From the NCBI GenBank assembly GCA_964547995.1, contig CAZJRB010000004.1:70311-134310 (forward strand): a DNA stretch of 64,000 nt, written 5' to 3'. Made by a program: the position numbers and the translations under genes. The notes under the pieces are model-generated. The model did not search any database. It was given only the letters and a program-made list of their open reading frames with translations, and had not been told where the DNA came from. Every line of letters begins with the position of its first letter. Position 1 is the first letter of the stretch. The stretch is from CAZJRB01 sp964547995 (GTDB lineage Bacteria; Planctomycetota; Planctomycetia; Pirellulales; Thermoguttaceae). Below are positions 16,774 to 24,810 of this stretch, in pieces.

Positions 16774-18149
16774 GGATTGCCTCCCTTCGGCTTCGCCTTC
16801 TCGACGGCCTTGCGGCGGGCTTTCCGCAGTGCAGCGAGAAACGTCTGGATCCGCTCGTGGAAGACCCACCGCCCTGAGACAATGAGGACGTTAATGCTGG
16901 GCCCTTGGTACCGGACAAAATGGTCTCGGGAGTTCGGAATGATCTTGGTGATGGCTGCGGTCAACTCGTCCTCCGGGCAAGAAAACTCCAAATCGATGAA
17001 ACCATCGGGAGTCATGCCCATCCCCATCATCCCGCCACCGTACTGCCGGTCCGAGTCCGTTGGTTTGCACGGTTCCGGCGGGAAGTCCCAAATATCGTAG
17101 ACCCGGGTAAACCAAGCGGTCTCCTCTTCTTCCTTGGTCGTAATCCACAGAACCTCGTCGTGAACGGCCCAGCATAGTTCCTCCGGACAGACCCGCTCCA
17201 GGCACGCCCGCAATGTCCCCCGCATCGGAAACACGCGGATCGGCTGTTGCGGACCCATCCCGATGTCGTCCAGTGCCCACTGGTCGATCAGGATGTTGAT
17301 GTTCCCGGCCTTTGCAAGGAGCTGAACGACCTCGGTCAAGGGTTTCTGGAAAGACGGGGAATCCTTCGGGCGACCCGGGATATCGAACGTGATCTTTCGA
17401 TCGAGGGCCCGGCGGACCGCGTCGTCGCGATTGCGGATCGTCTTGGCCGGTTCGAGCAAGGGGTTCTCGCACTCCGGTTTGTCGTGTTGCGCCTGGCGCA
17501 ACGCCCCCAACAGTTCTTCAATCTCGCGATGCACGTCCTCTGTCTGCGGGATGACCAGGAATTGGTTGCGGCCGGCCAGACCACCGGGAATCCCCGAGTT
17601 TCCCGGCCCCCAAGTCGTCGGGGCAACGCACGATGTGATGATATCCGTTAGCGAATCGAAGTCACTACTGTAACCGGCGTCGTGATAGACCCGCTCGCCG
17701 TCAACGTAGTAGCAGGTCGATAGCAGATCGGTCACGTCGTAGAACCGCGTCTCCAGGCACTCCTCTGCTTCTTCCGGCGTTGTGATCAGGAGCATCTCAT
17801 CCTGCACGCACCATACGAGATCAAGCGGTCGGAGCATAATCGCCAAGGCGGCGGCCAGCGAGATATTCTTCACGTCGATGGTGGCAGGTTGGTCGCTTCC
17901 AATGCCAACGTCTTCAAGTGCCTTGCTATCGAGACCGACCTCGATATCCAAGCGGCGTTCCAACTCCCGGGCGATCTCGTCAAGGGGCTTCTTGTCGAAG
18001 TGCAGTGAAATCGGCCGGTCGAGGGCTCGTCTAATGGCGGCCTCCGGCGAGAACGTCTTGGATTTCTCTCGGATTGGGCCTTCCGCCGCGATGGCCGCTG
18101 TGCCGAGTATCCAGATGAGCGCGATCAGTCGACCCCACGGGCGGAACAT
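16770..18149 (-). CDS. Exported protein with two STN-like domains
   Basis: A 459-residue protein with a signal peptide (MFRPWGRLIALIWILGTAAI...). Two similar units follow the secretin/TonB short N-terminal (STN) pattern: LHFDKKPLDEIARELERRLD ... SLAAALAIMLRPLDLVW (about 40-125), and SFQKPLTEVVQLLAKAGNIN ... TLRACLERVCPEELCW (about 260-340). Such domains in secretins bind partner proteins or peptidoglycan-associated structures; in planctomycetes they also occur in lone exported proteins of unknown role. ATG 18149 is chosen for the signal peptide, because upstream codons run through a palindromic repeat. It is the first gene of a two-gene operon with the serpin-like gene, with overlapping stop and start. 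Confidence 0.75.
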   Translation of the reverse strand: MFRPWGRLIALIWILGTAAIAAEGPIREKSKTFSPEAAIRRALDRPISLHFDKKPLDEIARELERRLDIEVGLDSKALEDVGIGSDQPATIDVKNISLAAALAIMLRPLDLVWCVQDEMLLITTPEEAEECLETRFYDVTDLLSTCYYVDGERVYHDAGYSSDFDSLTDIITSCVAPTTWGPGNSGIPGGLAGRNQFLVIPQTEDVHREIEELLGALRQAQHDKPECENPLLEPAKTIRNRDDAVRRALDRKITFDIPGRPKDSPSFQKPLTEVVQLLAKAGNINILIDQWALDDIGMGPQQPIRVFPMRGTLRACLERVCPEELCWAVHDEVLWITTKEEEETAWFTRVYDIWDFPPEPCKPTDSDRQYGGGMMGMGMTPDGFIDLEFSCPEDELTAAITKIIPNSRDHFVRYQGPSINVLIVSGRWVFHERIQTFLAALRKARRKAVEKAKPKGGNP

Positions 18150-18175
18150 GTTGGACCTCGAGCAGGAAAATGCAA

Positions 18176-18270
18176 GGGTATCCACGGTCGCCATACCGTG
18201 GGCAACAAGGGTAGCCACGGTTGCCAGACCATGGGCAACGCAGATGTCCACGGTATGAGAACCGTAGCTA
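18176..18270. repeat. Cluster of CCACGGT palindromes
   Basis: Three successive imperfect hairpins (CCACGGTCGCCATACCGTGG, CCACGGTTGCCAGACCATGG, CCACGGTATGAGAACCGTAG) upstream of the STN gene. Same word family as 589-656. Confidence 0.6.
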
Positions 18271-18467
18271 CTACCGACTACCACTATACTACACGAACGG
18301 GGGGAAGACCGCAAGGACTCCGTTCGCTGGGGGGATTTGCAATAGCATCCCCACGTTATTCACGGCAATTGACACCCTTGGGGGTCTTTGCCATACTTAC
18401 GCCATTGACGCGAAAAATACACCGTAAACCGCGCTATAGCCCCAATCAGAGGGAGGTCCCCGGCAGC

Positions 18468-19664
18468 ATGTCTACTGAGATGGAGCAACGGTACCAGCAG
18501 CGGCTTCAGCGTTACACCACCGCGATGCGGAACGAGAAGCCGGACATGGTGCCGATCCGGCCGTTCGTGGCGGAATTCACCGCCGTCTACGCCGGCTACA
18601 CCTGCCAGGAAGTGACCCAGGACTACGAGAAAGCGTTTGCCGCTGCGCGGAAGTGCGCGGCCGATTTCGACTGGGACGCGGTCGTGGCCAACATGGTCTA
18701 CGGCTGGAGCGGGCTGACCCAGGCGATCGGGCTGAAATACTACGCCGTGCCCGGCGTCGATCTGCCGGTGAATACCGGGTTCCAGTATCGCGAACCGCCG
18801 GAAGAGAACGCCTGGATGCGGGAGGACGAGTACGATCTGCTGATCGCGGACCCGACCGGTTATCTCTACAACGTCTGGCTGCCGCGGGTGGCGGAGGACG
18901 TGGTCCCGGCCGGCGAGCCGTCGACCATGCGGAACAACCTGTCCTTCGTCAAGGGCGGGATGGCGATGTGGCAGTATTTCAATGCGTTCGGTCCCCAGGC
19001 GACGTTGCTCCGGTCGGAGTCGGGAACCGTCTCGGCGATCGCGGGGATCTTGAAGCTGCCGTTTGACATCATCGCCGACAAGCTGCGGGGCTATAAGGGG
19101 TTGTCCATGGACCTATACCGCCGCCCGGAGAAGGTGCTGGCGGCGTGCGAGGCGTTGATGCCGCACCTGCTGCACGTCGCGGCCAGCGGGGCCGATCCCG
19201 AGCGGAACGTGCCGGTCGGCTTGTGGATGCACCGCGGCTGCGTGCCCTTCCTTTCTCCCGAACAGTTCGAGAAATTCTACTGGCCGACGGCCAAGCAAAT
19301 CATCAAGGACCTGCACGCGCAGGGGATTCAAACCTTGTTCTACGCCGAGGGCGAATGGAACCCGAACCTGAAGTACATCGCCGAGCTGCCCGACCTGAGC
19401 ATCGTCTACCACGTCGACCGCGGCGACATCTTCGAGGTCCACAAGGCCCTCGGGCACAAGTTCTGCCTAAGCGGCGGGATTCCCAACAGCCTGTTGGCAT
19501 TCAGCTCGCCCGACGACGTCCGCGACTTCTGCAAAAAAGTGATCGACGGCGTTGCCCGTGACGGCGGATACATTATGGACGCCAGCGCGATCATGCAGGA
19601 CGACACCAAGGTGGAGAACATAAAGGCGATGACGGAGTTTACGCGGGAATACGGAGTCTATTAG
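18468..19664 (+). CDS. Uroporphyrinogen decarboxylase-family (methyltransferase-type) protein
   Basis: A 398-residue URO-D-fold protein, longer than HemE and lacking its typical N-terminal signature. This family includes the MtaA/MtbA/MtgB-type methyltransferases that work with corrinoid proteins. Supporting this, a corrinoid-binding protein follows at 20351. Visible elements include MVPIRPFVAEFTAVYAGYTC at the N-terminus and DRGDIFEVHKALGHKFCLSG near the C-terminus, typical of the beta-barrel end of such proteins. GGGAGG (18451-18456) supports ATG 18468. The methyl donor cannot be read from the sequence; a role in O-, N- or S-demethylation of small compounds is inferred from the corrinoid neighbour. 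Confidence 0.82.
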   Translation: MSTEMEQRYQQRLQRYTTAMRNEKPDMVPIRPFVAEFTAVYAGYTCQEVTQDYEKAFAAARKCAADFDWDAVVANMVYGWSGLTQAIGLKYYAVPGVDLPVNTGFQYREPPEENAWMREDEYDLLIADPTGYLYNVWLPRVAEDVVPAGEPSTMRNNLSFVKGGMAMWQYFNAFGPQATLLRSESGTVSAIAGILKLPFDIIADKLRGYKGLSMDLYRRPEKVLAACEALMPHLLHVAASGADPERNVPVGLWMHRGCVPFLSPEQFEKFYWPTAKQIIKDLHAQGIQTLFYAEGEWNPNLKYIAELPDLSIVYHVDRGDIFEVHKALGHKFCLSGGIPNSLLAFSSPDDVRDFCKKVIDGVARDGGYIMDASAIMQDDTKVENIKAMTEFTREYGVY

Positions 19665-19680
19665 GGATTAGGGGGTAGGG
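19664..19680 (+). repeat. G-rich tract at the stop codon
   Basis: TAGGGATTAGGGGGTAGGG begins with the stop codon itself. Only three clear G runs, so weaker than the other tracts. Confidence 0.45.
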
Positions 19681-19764
19681 ATTTTGGAGAGTTTTACGTC
19701 CTAACTTATGCGAGCCGTGCGTGCATGTTTTCTCGCGGGGATATTGTAAATTAAATGAGGGTGC

Positions 19765-19880
19765 CCGGGAATTGCAGACCGAAATCACTGTAGGAGAACG
19801 GCCTCTGTGCCGTTCCTTTTGGGCAACGATCCATCTGCGGAACGCCACAGAGGGCGTTCCCTACAGGGTCGAATTCCCGG
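19765..19880. repeat. Palindromic element with CCGGGAATT ends
   Basis: CCGGGAATT (19765-19773) and AATTCCCGG (19872-19880) enclose GAACGGCCTCTGTGCCGTTC against GAACGCCACAGAGGGCGTTC. A sister hairpin is at 57092-57182. With G-rich and AATTGCAAATTGC words it fills the 19665-20136 gap. No gene is seen there. Confidence 0.65.
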
Positions 19881-20136
19881 ACGGCCTCAATTAAATTGAA
19901 AATTGCAAATTGCAGATCGGCGAAATCTTGGCTGAAATCGGCTTCCAGCGGGGTCGATCGGCAGCCAAATGTGGCAAAACCACCGACCAGACGCAAGCCC
20001 GAACCAATTTGCCGTTTGCAATCTTCAATTTTCAATTTGCAATCTCTTTGGTTGCGGCCTCAGGCTGCCTTAGGGATCAGGGATTAGGGGTTGCGGAAAC
20101 AGCGGGAGTTACGGTAGTTTCGTAGAGGAGGGAACG

Positions 20137-20316
20137 ATGGCGATGCCCGATCAAGAGAAGGTAAACCGGCCGCCGGGGACTTGTGTCCCTTGGGAAGAAA
20201 AACGCAAGGAGTTGCCCGGGGAATTGACCGGCGACGAGGAACTCGTCAAGCGGGTGTGGGAAGAGGTGGACGCGCTGGGCTACGTCTACGTCTGGCAGTG
20301 CCTGGTATCATTTTGA
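20137..20316 (+). CDS. 59-residue protein of unknown function
   Basis: A short ORF with a near-ideal ribosome binding site (GAGGAGGG, ending 4-5 bases before ATG). Protein starts MAMPDQEKVNRPPGTCVPWE, is charged in the middle (ELTGDEELVKRVWEEVDALG) and ends in an aromatic/hydrophobic stretch YVYVWQCLVSF. It lies 34 bases before the corrinoid protein gene and 470 bases after the URO-D gene, all in one direction. No family is recognised. Two cysteines and the charged helix could serve protein binding. The strong RBS, position and codon use argue for a real gene, though it could also be the remnant of a longer one. Confidence 0.55.
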   Translation: MAMPDQEKVNRPPGTCVPWEEKRKELPGELTGDEELVKRVWEEVDALGYVYVWQCLVSF

Positions 20317-20350
20317 CCGGGCGTGCCACTCCCTTTGGAAAGGAATATCA

Positions 20351-20989
20351 ATGGCACAAAAGAACGAACTGGCCGATGCCCTGGCGAATTGTCTGGAGGA
20401 ACGGGTCAAGGAAATCATCGGGGAGCGAATCGCCGCGAAGGCGCCGGTGAGCGAGATCGTCGCCGAGTGCAATCGCGGGATGACCGAGCTGGGTGAACGG
20501 TTCGCGCGCGGAGAGTGTTTCATCCCCGAGCTGATGTTCGGCGGCATGATTATGAAGGGCGTCATGGCCGAGCTGGGCCCGCTCGTCGAGCAGTCCGAAG
20601 AGGCCGCGCCGGCCGGCACGGTCGTGATGGGAACCGTGCAGCACGACGTACACGACATCGGAAAGGACATCGTCGTCATGATGCTCCGCGGGATGGGTTT
20701 CGAGGTGATCGACCTCGGCGTGGACGTGCCGCCGGAGGAGTTCGTCGCGGCGATCCGCGAGCACCACCCGTCGACCGTCGGGATGAGCGTGCTGTTGACG
20801 ACCTGCTTCAAGTCGGTCATCGCGACGGTTGCAGCTATCAAGGACGCGGGATTGCGGGAGGACGTGTCGCTGATGGTGGGCGGCGCGGCCGCGAGCGACC
20901 TTTTGCGGGAAAACGCCGGTTGCGATTTCTACGGGAAGACGGCCGTCGACGGGACGAAATTCGTTGCCCAGTTGGCAGGAATTCAGTAG
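20351..20989 (+). CDS. Corrinoid (B12)-binding methyl-carrier protein
   Basis: A 212-residue protein of the MtaC/MtbC/MttC type. Residues 1-85 form the helical cap domain (CNRGMTELGERFARGECFIP ... MKGVMAELGP). Residues 90-212 form the Rossmann B12-binding domain with the DVHDIGKDIV signature, whose His is the lower cobalt ligand, plus LGVDVPPEEF, MSVLLTT and VGGAA loops. It would carry the methyl group between a substrate-specific methyltransferase and an acceptor. GGAAAGGAA precedes the ATG. The URO-D protein at 18468 is the likely methyltransferase partner. The iron-sulfur reactivase usually needed to reduce inactive cobalt is not in this window. Confidence 0.9.
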   Translation: MAQKNELADALANCLEERVKEIIGERIAAKAPVSEIVAECNRGMTELGERFARGECFIPELMFGGMIMKGVMAELGPLVEQSEEAAPAGTVVMGTVQHDVHDIGKDIVVMMLRGMGFEVIDLGVDVPPEEFVAAIREHHPSTVGMSVLLTTCFKSVIATVAAIKDAGLREDVSLMVGGAAASDLLRENAGCDFYGKTAVDGTKFVAQLAGIQ

Positions 20990-21027
20990 TTGATTACGGC
21001 CCCGGCCGTGTGAGGAGAGTCTGCGTC

Positions 21028-22077
21028 ATGGATGCAAGTCCGCTGCGACGGCATTTGCTTGCGATGGGTATCCTGCTTTCGGCCGGGTCGGTTGCCGCTG
21101 CTCAGCAGTGGGCGACGGACATGTTCAACACCACCAGCCACGACTTCGGAACCGTCGCCCGCGCGGCCAAGGTCGAATTCGACTTTGTCTGCGAGAACAT
21201 CTACGAGGAGCCCGCCCACATCCGGGAAATCCGCTCTACCTGCGGCTGCACCACGACGAAGATCAGCCAGCGGTCGCTGAAGACGTGGGAGAAGGCCGTC
21301 ATCACGGCGACGGTGGACACGCTGGCGTATTTCGGGCAAAAGGAGTCGACGCTCACGGTCGTGTTCGACGAGCCGTTCCCCGCCGAGGTCCGGCTGAACA
21401 TTCACTGCTACATCCGAAGCGACGTGGTCGTACACCCGGGCGTCGTCGAGTTCGGCACCGTTACCCAAGGCGCCAAGGTGCAGCGAAAGCTGAAGGTAAA
21501 CTACGCGGGGCGATCCGATTGGCGCATCAGACGGATCGAAAACAGCAACCCGTATCTCGATGCGTCGGTCACCGAAACCGGCCGGGCCAACGGACAGGTC
21601 GAATATGACCTGCTCGTAGGTCTGAAGGAAGACGCCCCGGTCGGATATATCCGGGACCATATCATGCTGGTAACAAACGACTCGAACCCCAGGGCGTTGC
21701 GGGTTCCCGTTCTGGTGGAGGGGATTGTGGCATCCCCGTTCACCGTGCGGCCGTCGCCCTTGTTGATGGGCGTCGTACCGGCCGGGAAGCCGGTGCCGCC
21801 GCGAAAACTCGTGGTCCAGGGGCAGAAGCCTTTTCGGATCGTCTCGGCCACGTCCGACGATAAGCGATTCAAGTGCAGCTACTCCGGCGAATCGAAGGCC
21901 GTACAACTGCTCTTCGTGACGTTCACGCCCGACGCAACCTCCGGGAAGGTGAGCAGTGTGATCCATATCAAGACAGACCAAGCCGGGACAATCGACGTTG
22001 CCGTACACATCCAGGTGGTTCCACCCGACTCGGGCGGTTCCGGACCGCTTCAGGAACCACCGCATCTGCCGCCGTAG
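21028..22077 (+). CDS. Exported DUF1573 protein
   Basis: A 349-residue protein with a signal peptide (LLAMGILLSAGSVAAAQQ). The DUF1573 motif is clear: SHDFGTVARAAKVEFDFVCE followed by EIRSTCGCTTTKIS, with the CGC triplet characteristic of the family. Two further immunoglobulin-like units follow (VVEFGTVTQGAKVQRKLKVN and SPLLMGVVPAGKPVPPRKL). The family is abundant in Planctomycetes and Bacteroidetes, with unknown function, probably in envelope adhesion. AGGAG lies 10 bases before the ATG. It is 38 bases after the corrinoid gene, but a functional link is not evident. Confidence 0.85.
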   Translation: MDASPLRRHLLAMGILLSAGSVAAAQQWATDMFNTTSHDFGTVARAAKVEFDFVCENIYEEPAHIREIRSTCGCTTTKISQRSLKTWEKAVITATVDTLAYFGQKESTLTVVFDEPFPAEVRLNIHCYIRSDVVVHPGVVEFGTVTQGAKVQRKLKVNYAGRSDWRIRRIENSNPYLDASVTETGRANGQVEYDLLVGLKEDAPVGYIRDHIMLVTNDSNPRALRVPVLVEGIVASPFTVRPSPLLMGVVPAGKPVPPRKLVVQGQKPFRIVSATSDDKRFKCSYSGESKAVQLLFVTFTPDATSGKVSSVIHIKTDQAGTIDVAVHIQVVPPDSGGSGPLQEPPHLPP

Positions 22078-22281
22078 CCGGTTCCGTACCGTTTGAGGAA
22101 TTGCCCGGCTGATCCCCCGGGGCGGGGTAAAGTGTCCTGCCCGAGGAGATATCCACTGCAAGGTCCGGGCAGAGCCATCGAGAACCGCTGGAAAGAGGGG
22201 GAAACCGCGGAAAACTTGCCCCGGATCAAAGCCCCTTACCCTTGACCGGCCGTATCGGCTGCCTAAAGTAAACTGGAACGC

Positions 22282-22308
22282 TTCGCTCGGGAACGGATAT
22301 CGAGCGAA
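22282..22308. promoter_or_regulatory. Inverted repeat upstream of hcp, possible operator
   Basis: TTCGCTCG (22282-22289) and CGAGCGAA (22301-22308), separated by 11 bases, lie about 70 bases before the hcp start. The site could bind a nitrosative-stress regulator, but no known consensus matches exactly. Nothing else is seen in 22078-22376. Confidence 0.3.
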
Positions 22309-22376
22309 CACCGGACGGGAGCCGGAAGACGACACTGTTGGAAACGGGCGATCTTTCACAGAATATGGAGCCGAAT

Positions 22377-24023
22377 ATGTATTGTTTTCAGTGCGAGCAG
22401 ACCGCGAAAGGCACCGGTTGCACCGTGGCCGGAGTGTGTGGAAAAGACGCACAAACGGCCGCCCTGCTGGATCTGCTGATCCATGCGGCCAAGGGCATCG
22501 CGATGTACGCACATCGTGCGAGCCAATGGGGCCGGCGGGACCGGGAAGTGGACGTGTTCGTGATCGAGGCCCTCTTCAGCACGGTAACGAACGTCGATTT
22601 CGACCCGCAGCGGATTGCCGGGCTACTCAACCAGGCGGCGGCCGTCCGCGACAAGGCCAAAACGATGTACGAGGCGGCCTGTGCCGAGACCGGCCAAACG
22701 CCCGAGATGCTGTCGGGCCCCGCCGCGTGGCAGCCCGCCGAAGACCTCGACGCCTTGACAAGCCAAGGGGAGGAAGTCGGAGTCATCAAGCGCCGGACAA
22801 GCCTCGGCGAGGACGTTTCCGGCCTCCAGGAACTGATCACCTACGGCTTGAAGGGAGCGGCCGCCTACATGGACCATGCACAAATCCTCGGCAAAGACGA
22901 TCCGAAAATCTACGCCACCTTGCACGAAGCCCTGAACTTCCTTGTAGAAGAAAACCCCACAACCGACGATCTCGTCGGCTGGGCACTGAAAGTCGGCGAG
23001 CTGAATCTGAAAGTCATGGAATTGCTCGATGCCGCCAACACGGAGACGTACGGCCATCCCGAACCGACCCGGGTTCGAGTCACCCCGGTCAAGGGCAAGG
23101 CCATCGTCGTCTCGGGACACGATCTGAAGGACCTTGACGAACTGCTGAAGCAAACCGAGGGAAAAGGAATCAACGTCTATACCCACGGCGAGATGTTGCC
23201 ATGCCACGGCTATCCGGAACTCAAGAAATACGACCACCTGGTGGGCAATTACGGCGGGGCATGGCAGGATCAGAAGAACGAGTTCGACGCATTCCCGGGC
23301 GCAATCCTCATGACCACCAACTGCATCCAGAAGCCCAAGGAAAGCTACAAGGAGCGGATATTCACCACCGGGCTGGTGGCATGGCCGGGTGTGACGCACA
23401 TCGGTCCGGATCGCGACTTCGCGCCGGTGATCGAAGCGGCCTTGGCTGCGCCCGGCTTTGCCGAAGACGCCCCCGAGAAGACCATCACGGTCGGTTTCGG
23501 ACGCAACGCCGTGCTCGGCGTGGCCGGCAAGGTGATCGAGGCCGTCAAGAGCGGCGCCATCCGGCACTTCTTCCTGGTCGGGGGATGCGACGGCGCCAAG
23601 TCCGGCCGCAACTACTACACCGAGTTCGCGCAGAAGGTGCCGGACGATTGCGTGATCCTGACGCTCGCCTGCGGCAAGTACCGCTTCAACAAGCTCGATT
23701 TCGGCGACATCGGGGGCATCCCCCGGCTGCTGGACGTCGGACAGTGCAACGACGCCTACTCGGCCATCCAGATTGCCGTGGCGTTGGCCGGGGCGTTCGA
23801 GTGCAACATGAACGACCTGCCGCTGTCGTTGATTATCAGTTGGTACGAGCAGAAGGCGGTCGCCATCCTGCTGACGCTGCTGCACCTCGGGATCAAGAAC
23901 ATCCGGTTGGGGCCGACCCTACCCGCGTTTGTTACTCCGGCGGTGCTCCAGGTGCTGGTCGAGAAGTTCAACATCGCGCCGATCAGCACGCCCGAGGAAG
24001 ACTTGAAAGCAATCTTGGGGTAA
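22377..24023 (+). CDS. hcp: Hybrid cluster protein (hydroxylamine/NO reductase)
   Basis: A 548-residue Hcp. The N-terminal cluster motif is CFQCEQTAKGTGCTVAGVCG (C3, C6, C15, C21), as in classical Desulfovibrio-type enzymes. The hybrid-cluster region is visible in INVYTHGEMLPCHGYPELKK, MTTNCIQKPK, VGGCDGAKSGRNYYTEFA, LACGKYRFNKLDFGDIGGIP and VGQCNDAYSA, carrying the conserved Cys and Glu ligands. Hcp reduces nitric oxide and hydroxylamine and protects anaerobes in nitrosative stress. ATG 22377 is preferred over ATG 22365 because TGGAG is placed 6 bases before it and homologues start near MYCFQC. The dedicated reductase Hcr is absent nearby. The ferredoxin at 30048 is a possible electron donor. 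Confidence 0.96.
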   Translation: MYCFQCEQTAKGTGCTVAGVCGKDAQTAALLDLLIHAAKGIAMYAHRASQWGRRDREVDVFVIEALFSTVTNVDFDPQRIAGLLNQAAAVRDKAKTMYEAACAETGQTPEMLSGPAAWQPAEDLDALTSQGEEVGVIKRRTSLGEDVSGLQELITYGLKGAAAYMDHAQILGKDDPKIYATLHEALNFLVEENPTTDDLVGWALKVGELNLKVMELLDAANTETYGHPEPTRVRVTPVKGKAIVVSGHDLKDLDELLKQTEGKGINVYTHGEMLPCHGYPELKKYDHLVGNYGGAWQDQKNEFDAFPGAILMTTNCIQKPKESYKERIFTTGLVAWPGVTHIGPDRDFAPVIEAALAAPGFAEDAPEKTITVGFGRNAVLGVAGKVIEAVKSGAIRHFFLVGGCDGAKSGRNYYTEFAQKVPDDCVILTLACGKYRFNKLDFGDIGGIPRLLDVGQCNDAYSAIQIAVALAGAFECNMNDLPLSLIISWYEQKAVAILLTLLHLGIKNIRLGPTLPAFVTPAVLQVLVEKFNIAPISTPEEDLKAILG

Positions 24024-24024
24024 G

Positions 24025-24109
24025 GTTTAGCGGGCGGGCTTGCCCGCCGTTGCGACTAGATGCCAATCGGTGACACTATGGCAACGGCGGGAAAGCCCGC
24101 CCGCTAAAC
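24025..24109. repeat. 85-bp hairpin between convergent hcp and Cld-like genes
   Basis: GTTTAGCGGGCGGGCTTGCC and its near-perfect inverse GCGGGAAAGCCCGCCCGCTA flank a 27-base spacer. It starts two bases after the hcp stop and may also act as a two-way terminator. Confidence 0.65.
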
Positions 24110-24133
24110 GGCTTCTCCCACGAATAAGCCGGG

Positions 24134-24646
24134 CTAACCGACAAAATGGTACTGACCCTTGATTGTGACGAGAACGTCTACGATATCCACATAACGCCCC
24201 AGAGTTCCAAACCGAAGGGTCCTTACCAGCGAATGGACGATCTTCAGGTCGTCGGCCTCGATTTGCTCGATGTAGTCGTACCTGCTCAGCCCCAGCCCGA
24301 CGAAGAAATTCAAGGCGACCTTGTTCGCGTAAGGCGTGAGCTGCTTCGAGTGGTCGCGTATGATCTCGACCCGTTGTTGGCGGGAAAGCGCAAACCACTC
24401 GTCTTTGGAATTCATGAACACCAGCGCCACGTACGTCTGGCCGTCCCTGTCGAAGTCCACTTCCTCGGACGTGGCGATCTTGGGAAGCTCTCCGGGTGAC
24501 ATGTGCTCCCTGGGGCTGTCGACAGGCTCCGGCAGCTTCGCACGGCACTTCACACAGAGCACGAGATCGTCCGGGTTGTCCATGCCGCACTTTTCGCAGA
24601 CCTTCGCTTGATAGACGGAGTCTTCGCCGGCGGGATTCTCAGGCAT
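24134..24646 (-). CDS. Zinc-ribbon protein with chlorite dismutase-like half domain
   Basis: A 170-residue protein. An N-terminal zinc ribbon (CEKCGMDNPDDLVLCVKC, residues 17-34) is joined to an alpha-beta domain beginning TYVALVFMNSKDEWFALSRQ and containing GLGLSRYDYIEQIEADDLKI. This resembles one ferredoxin-like half of the chlorite dismutase/DABB superfamily. Full heme-binding Cld proteins carry two halves and a proximal His, and a clear equivalent cannot be assigned here, so catalysis is unproven. GGAGG, 9 bases before the ATG, supports the start. It converges on hcp and is divergent from zwf. Confidence 0.6.
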   Translation of the reverse strand: MPENPAGEDSVYQAKVCEKCGMDNPDDLVLCVKCRAKLPEPVDSPREHMSPGELPKIATSEEVDFDRDGQTYVALVFMNSKDEWFALSRQQRVEIIRDHSKQLTPYANKVALNFFVGLGLSRYDYIEQIEADDLKIVHSLVRTLRFGTLGRYVDIVDVLVTIKGQYHFVG

Positions 24647-24707
24647 GATGGATTACCTCCGTTGCCGCATTTGGTTTAAGGTTTTCCGACTGAACTAACC
24701 ACAGGGG

Positions 24708-24735
24708 TTGACGGACCTCCGGGTTTCCGTATTGT
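24708..24735 (+). promoter_or_regulatory. Possible zwf promoter
   Basis: TTGACG and TATTGT are separated by 16 bases, about 75 bases before the zwf start in the divergent gap. The overlapping GTATTGTAATAC (24729-24740) is a short dyad that might be an operator. Confidence 0.4.
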
Positions 24736-24810
24736 AATACCAAAATACCGAATCGATGGGAAGTCGCTCCCTCGAAAACCGCCCACCCGCGACGGGACAA
24801 GGACAAAGCG

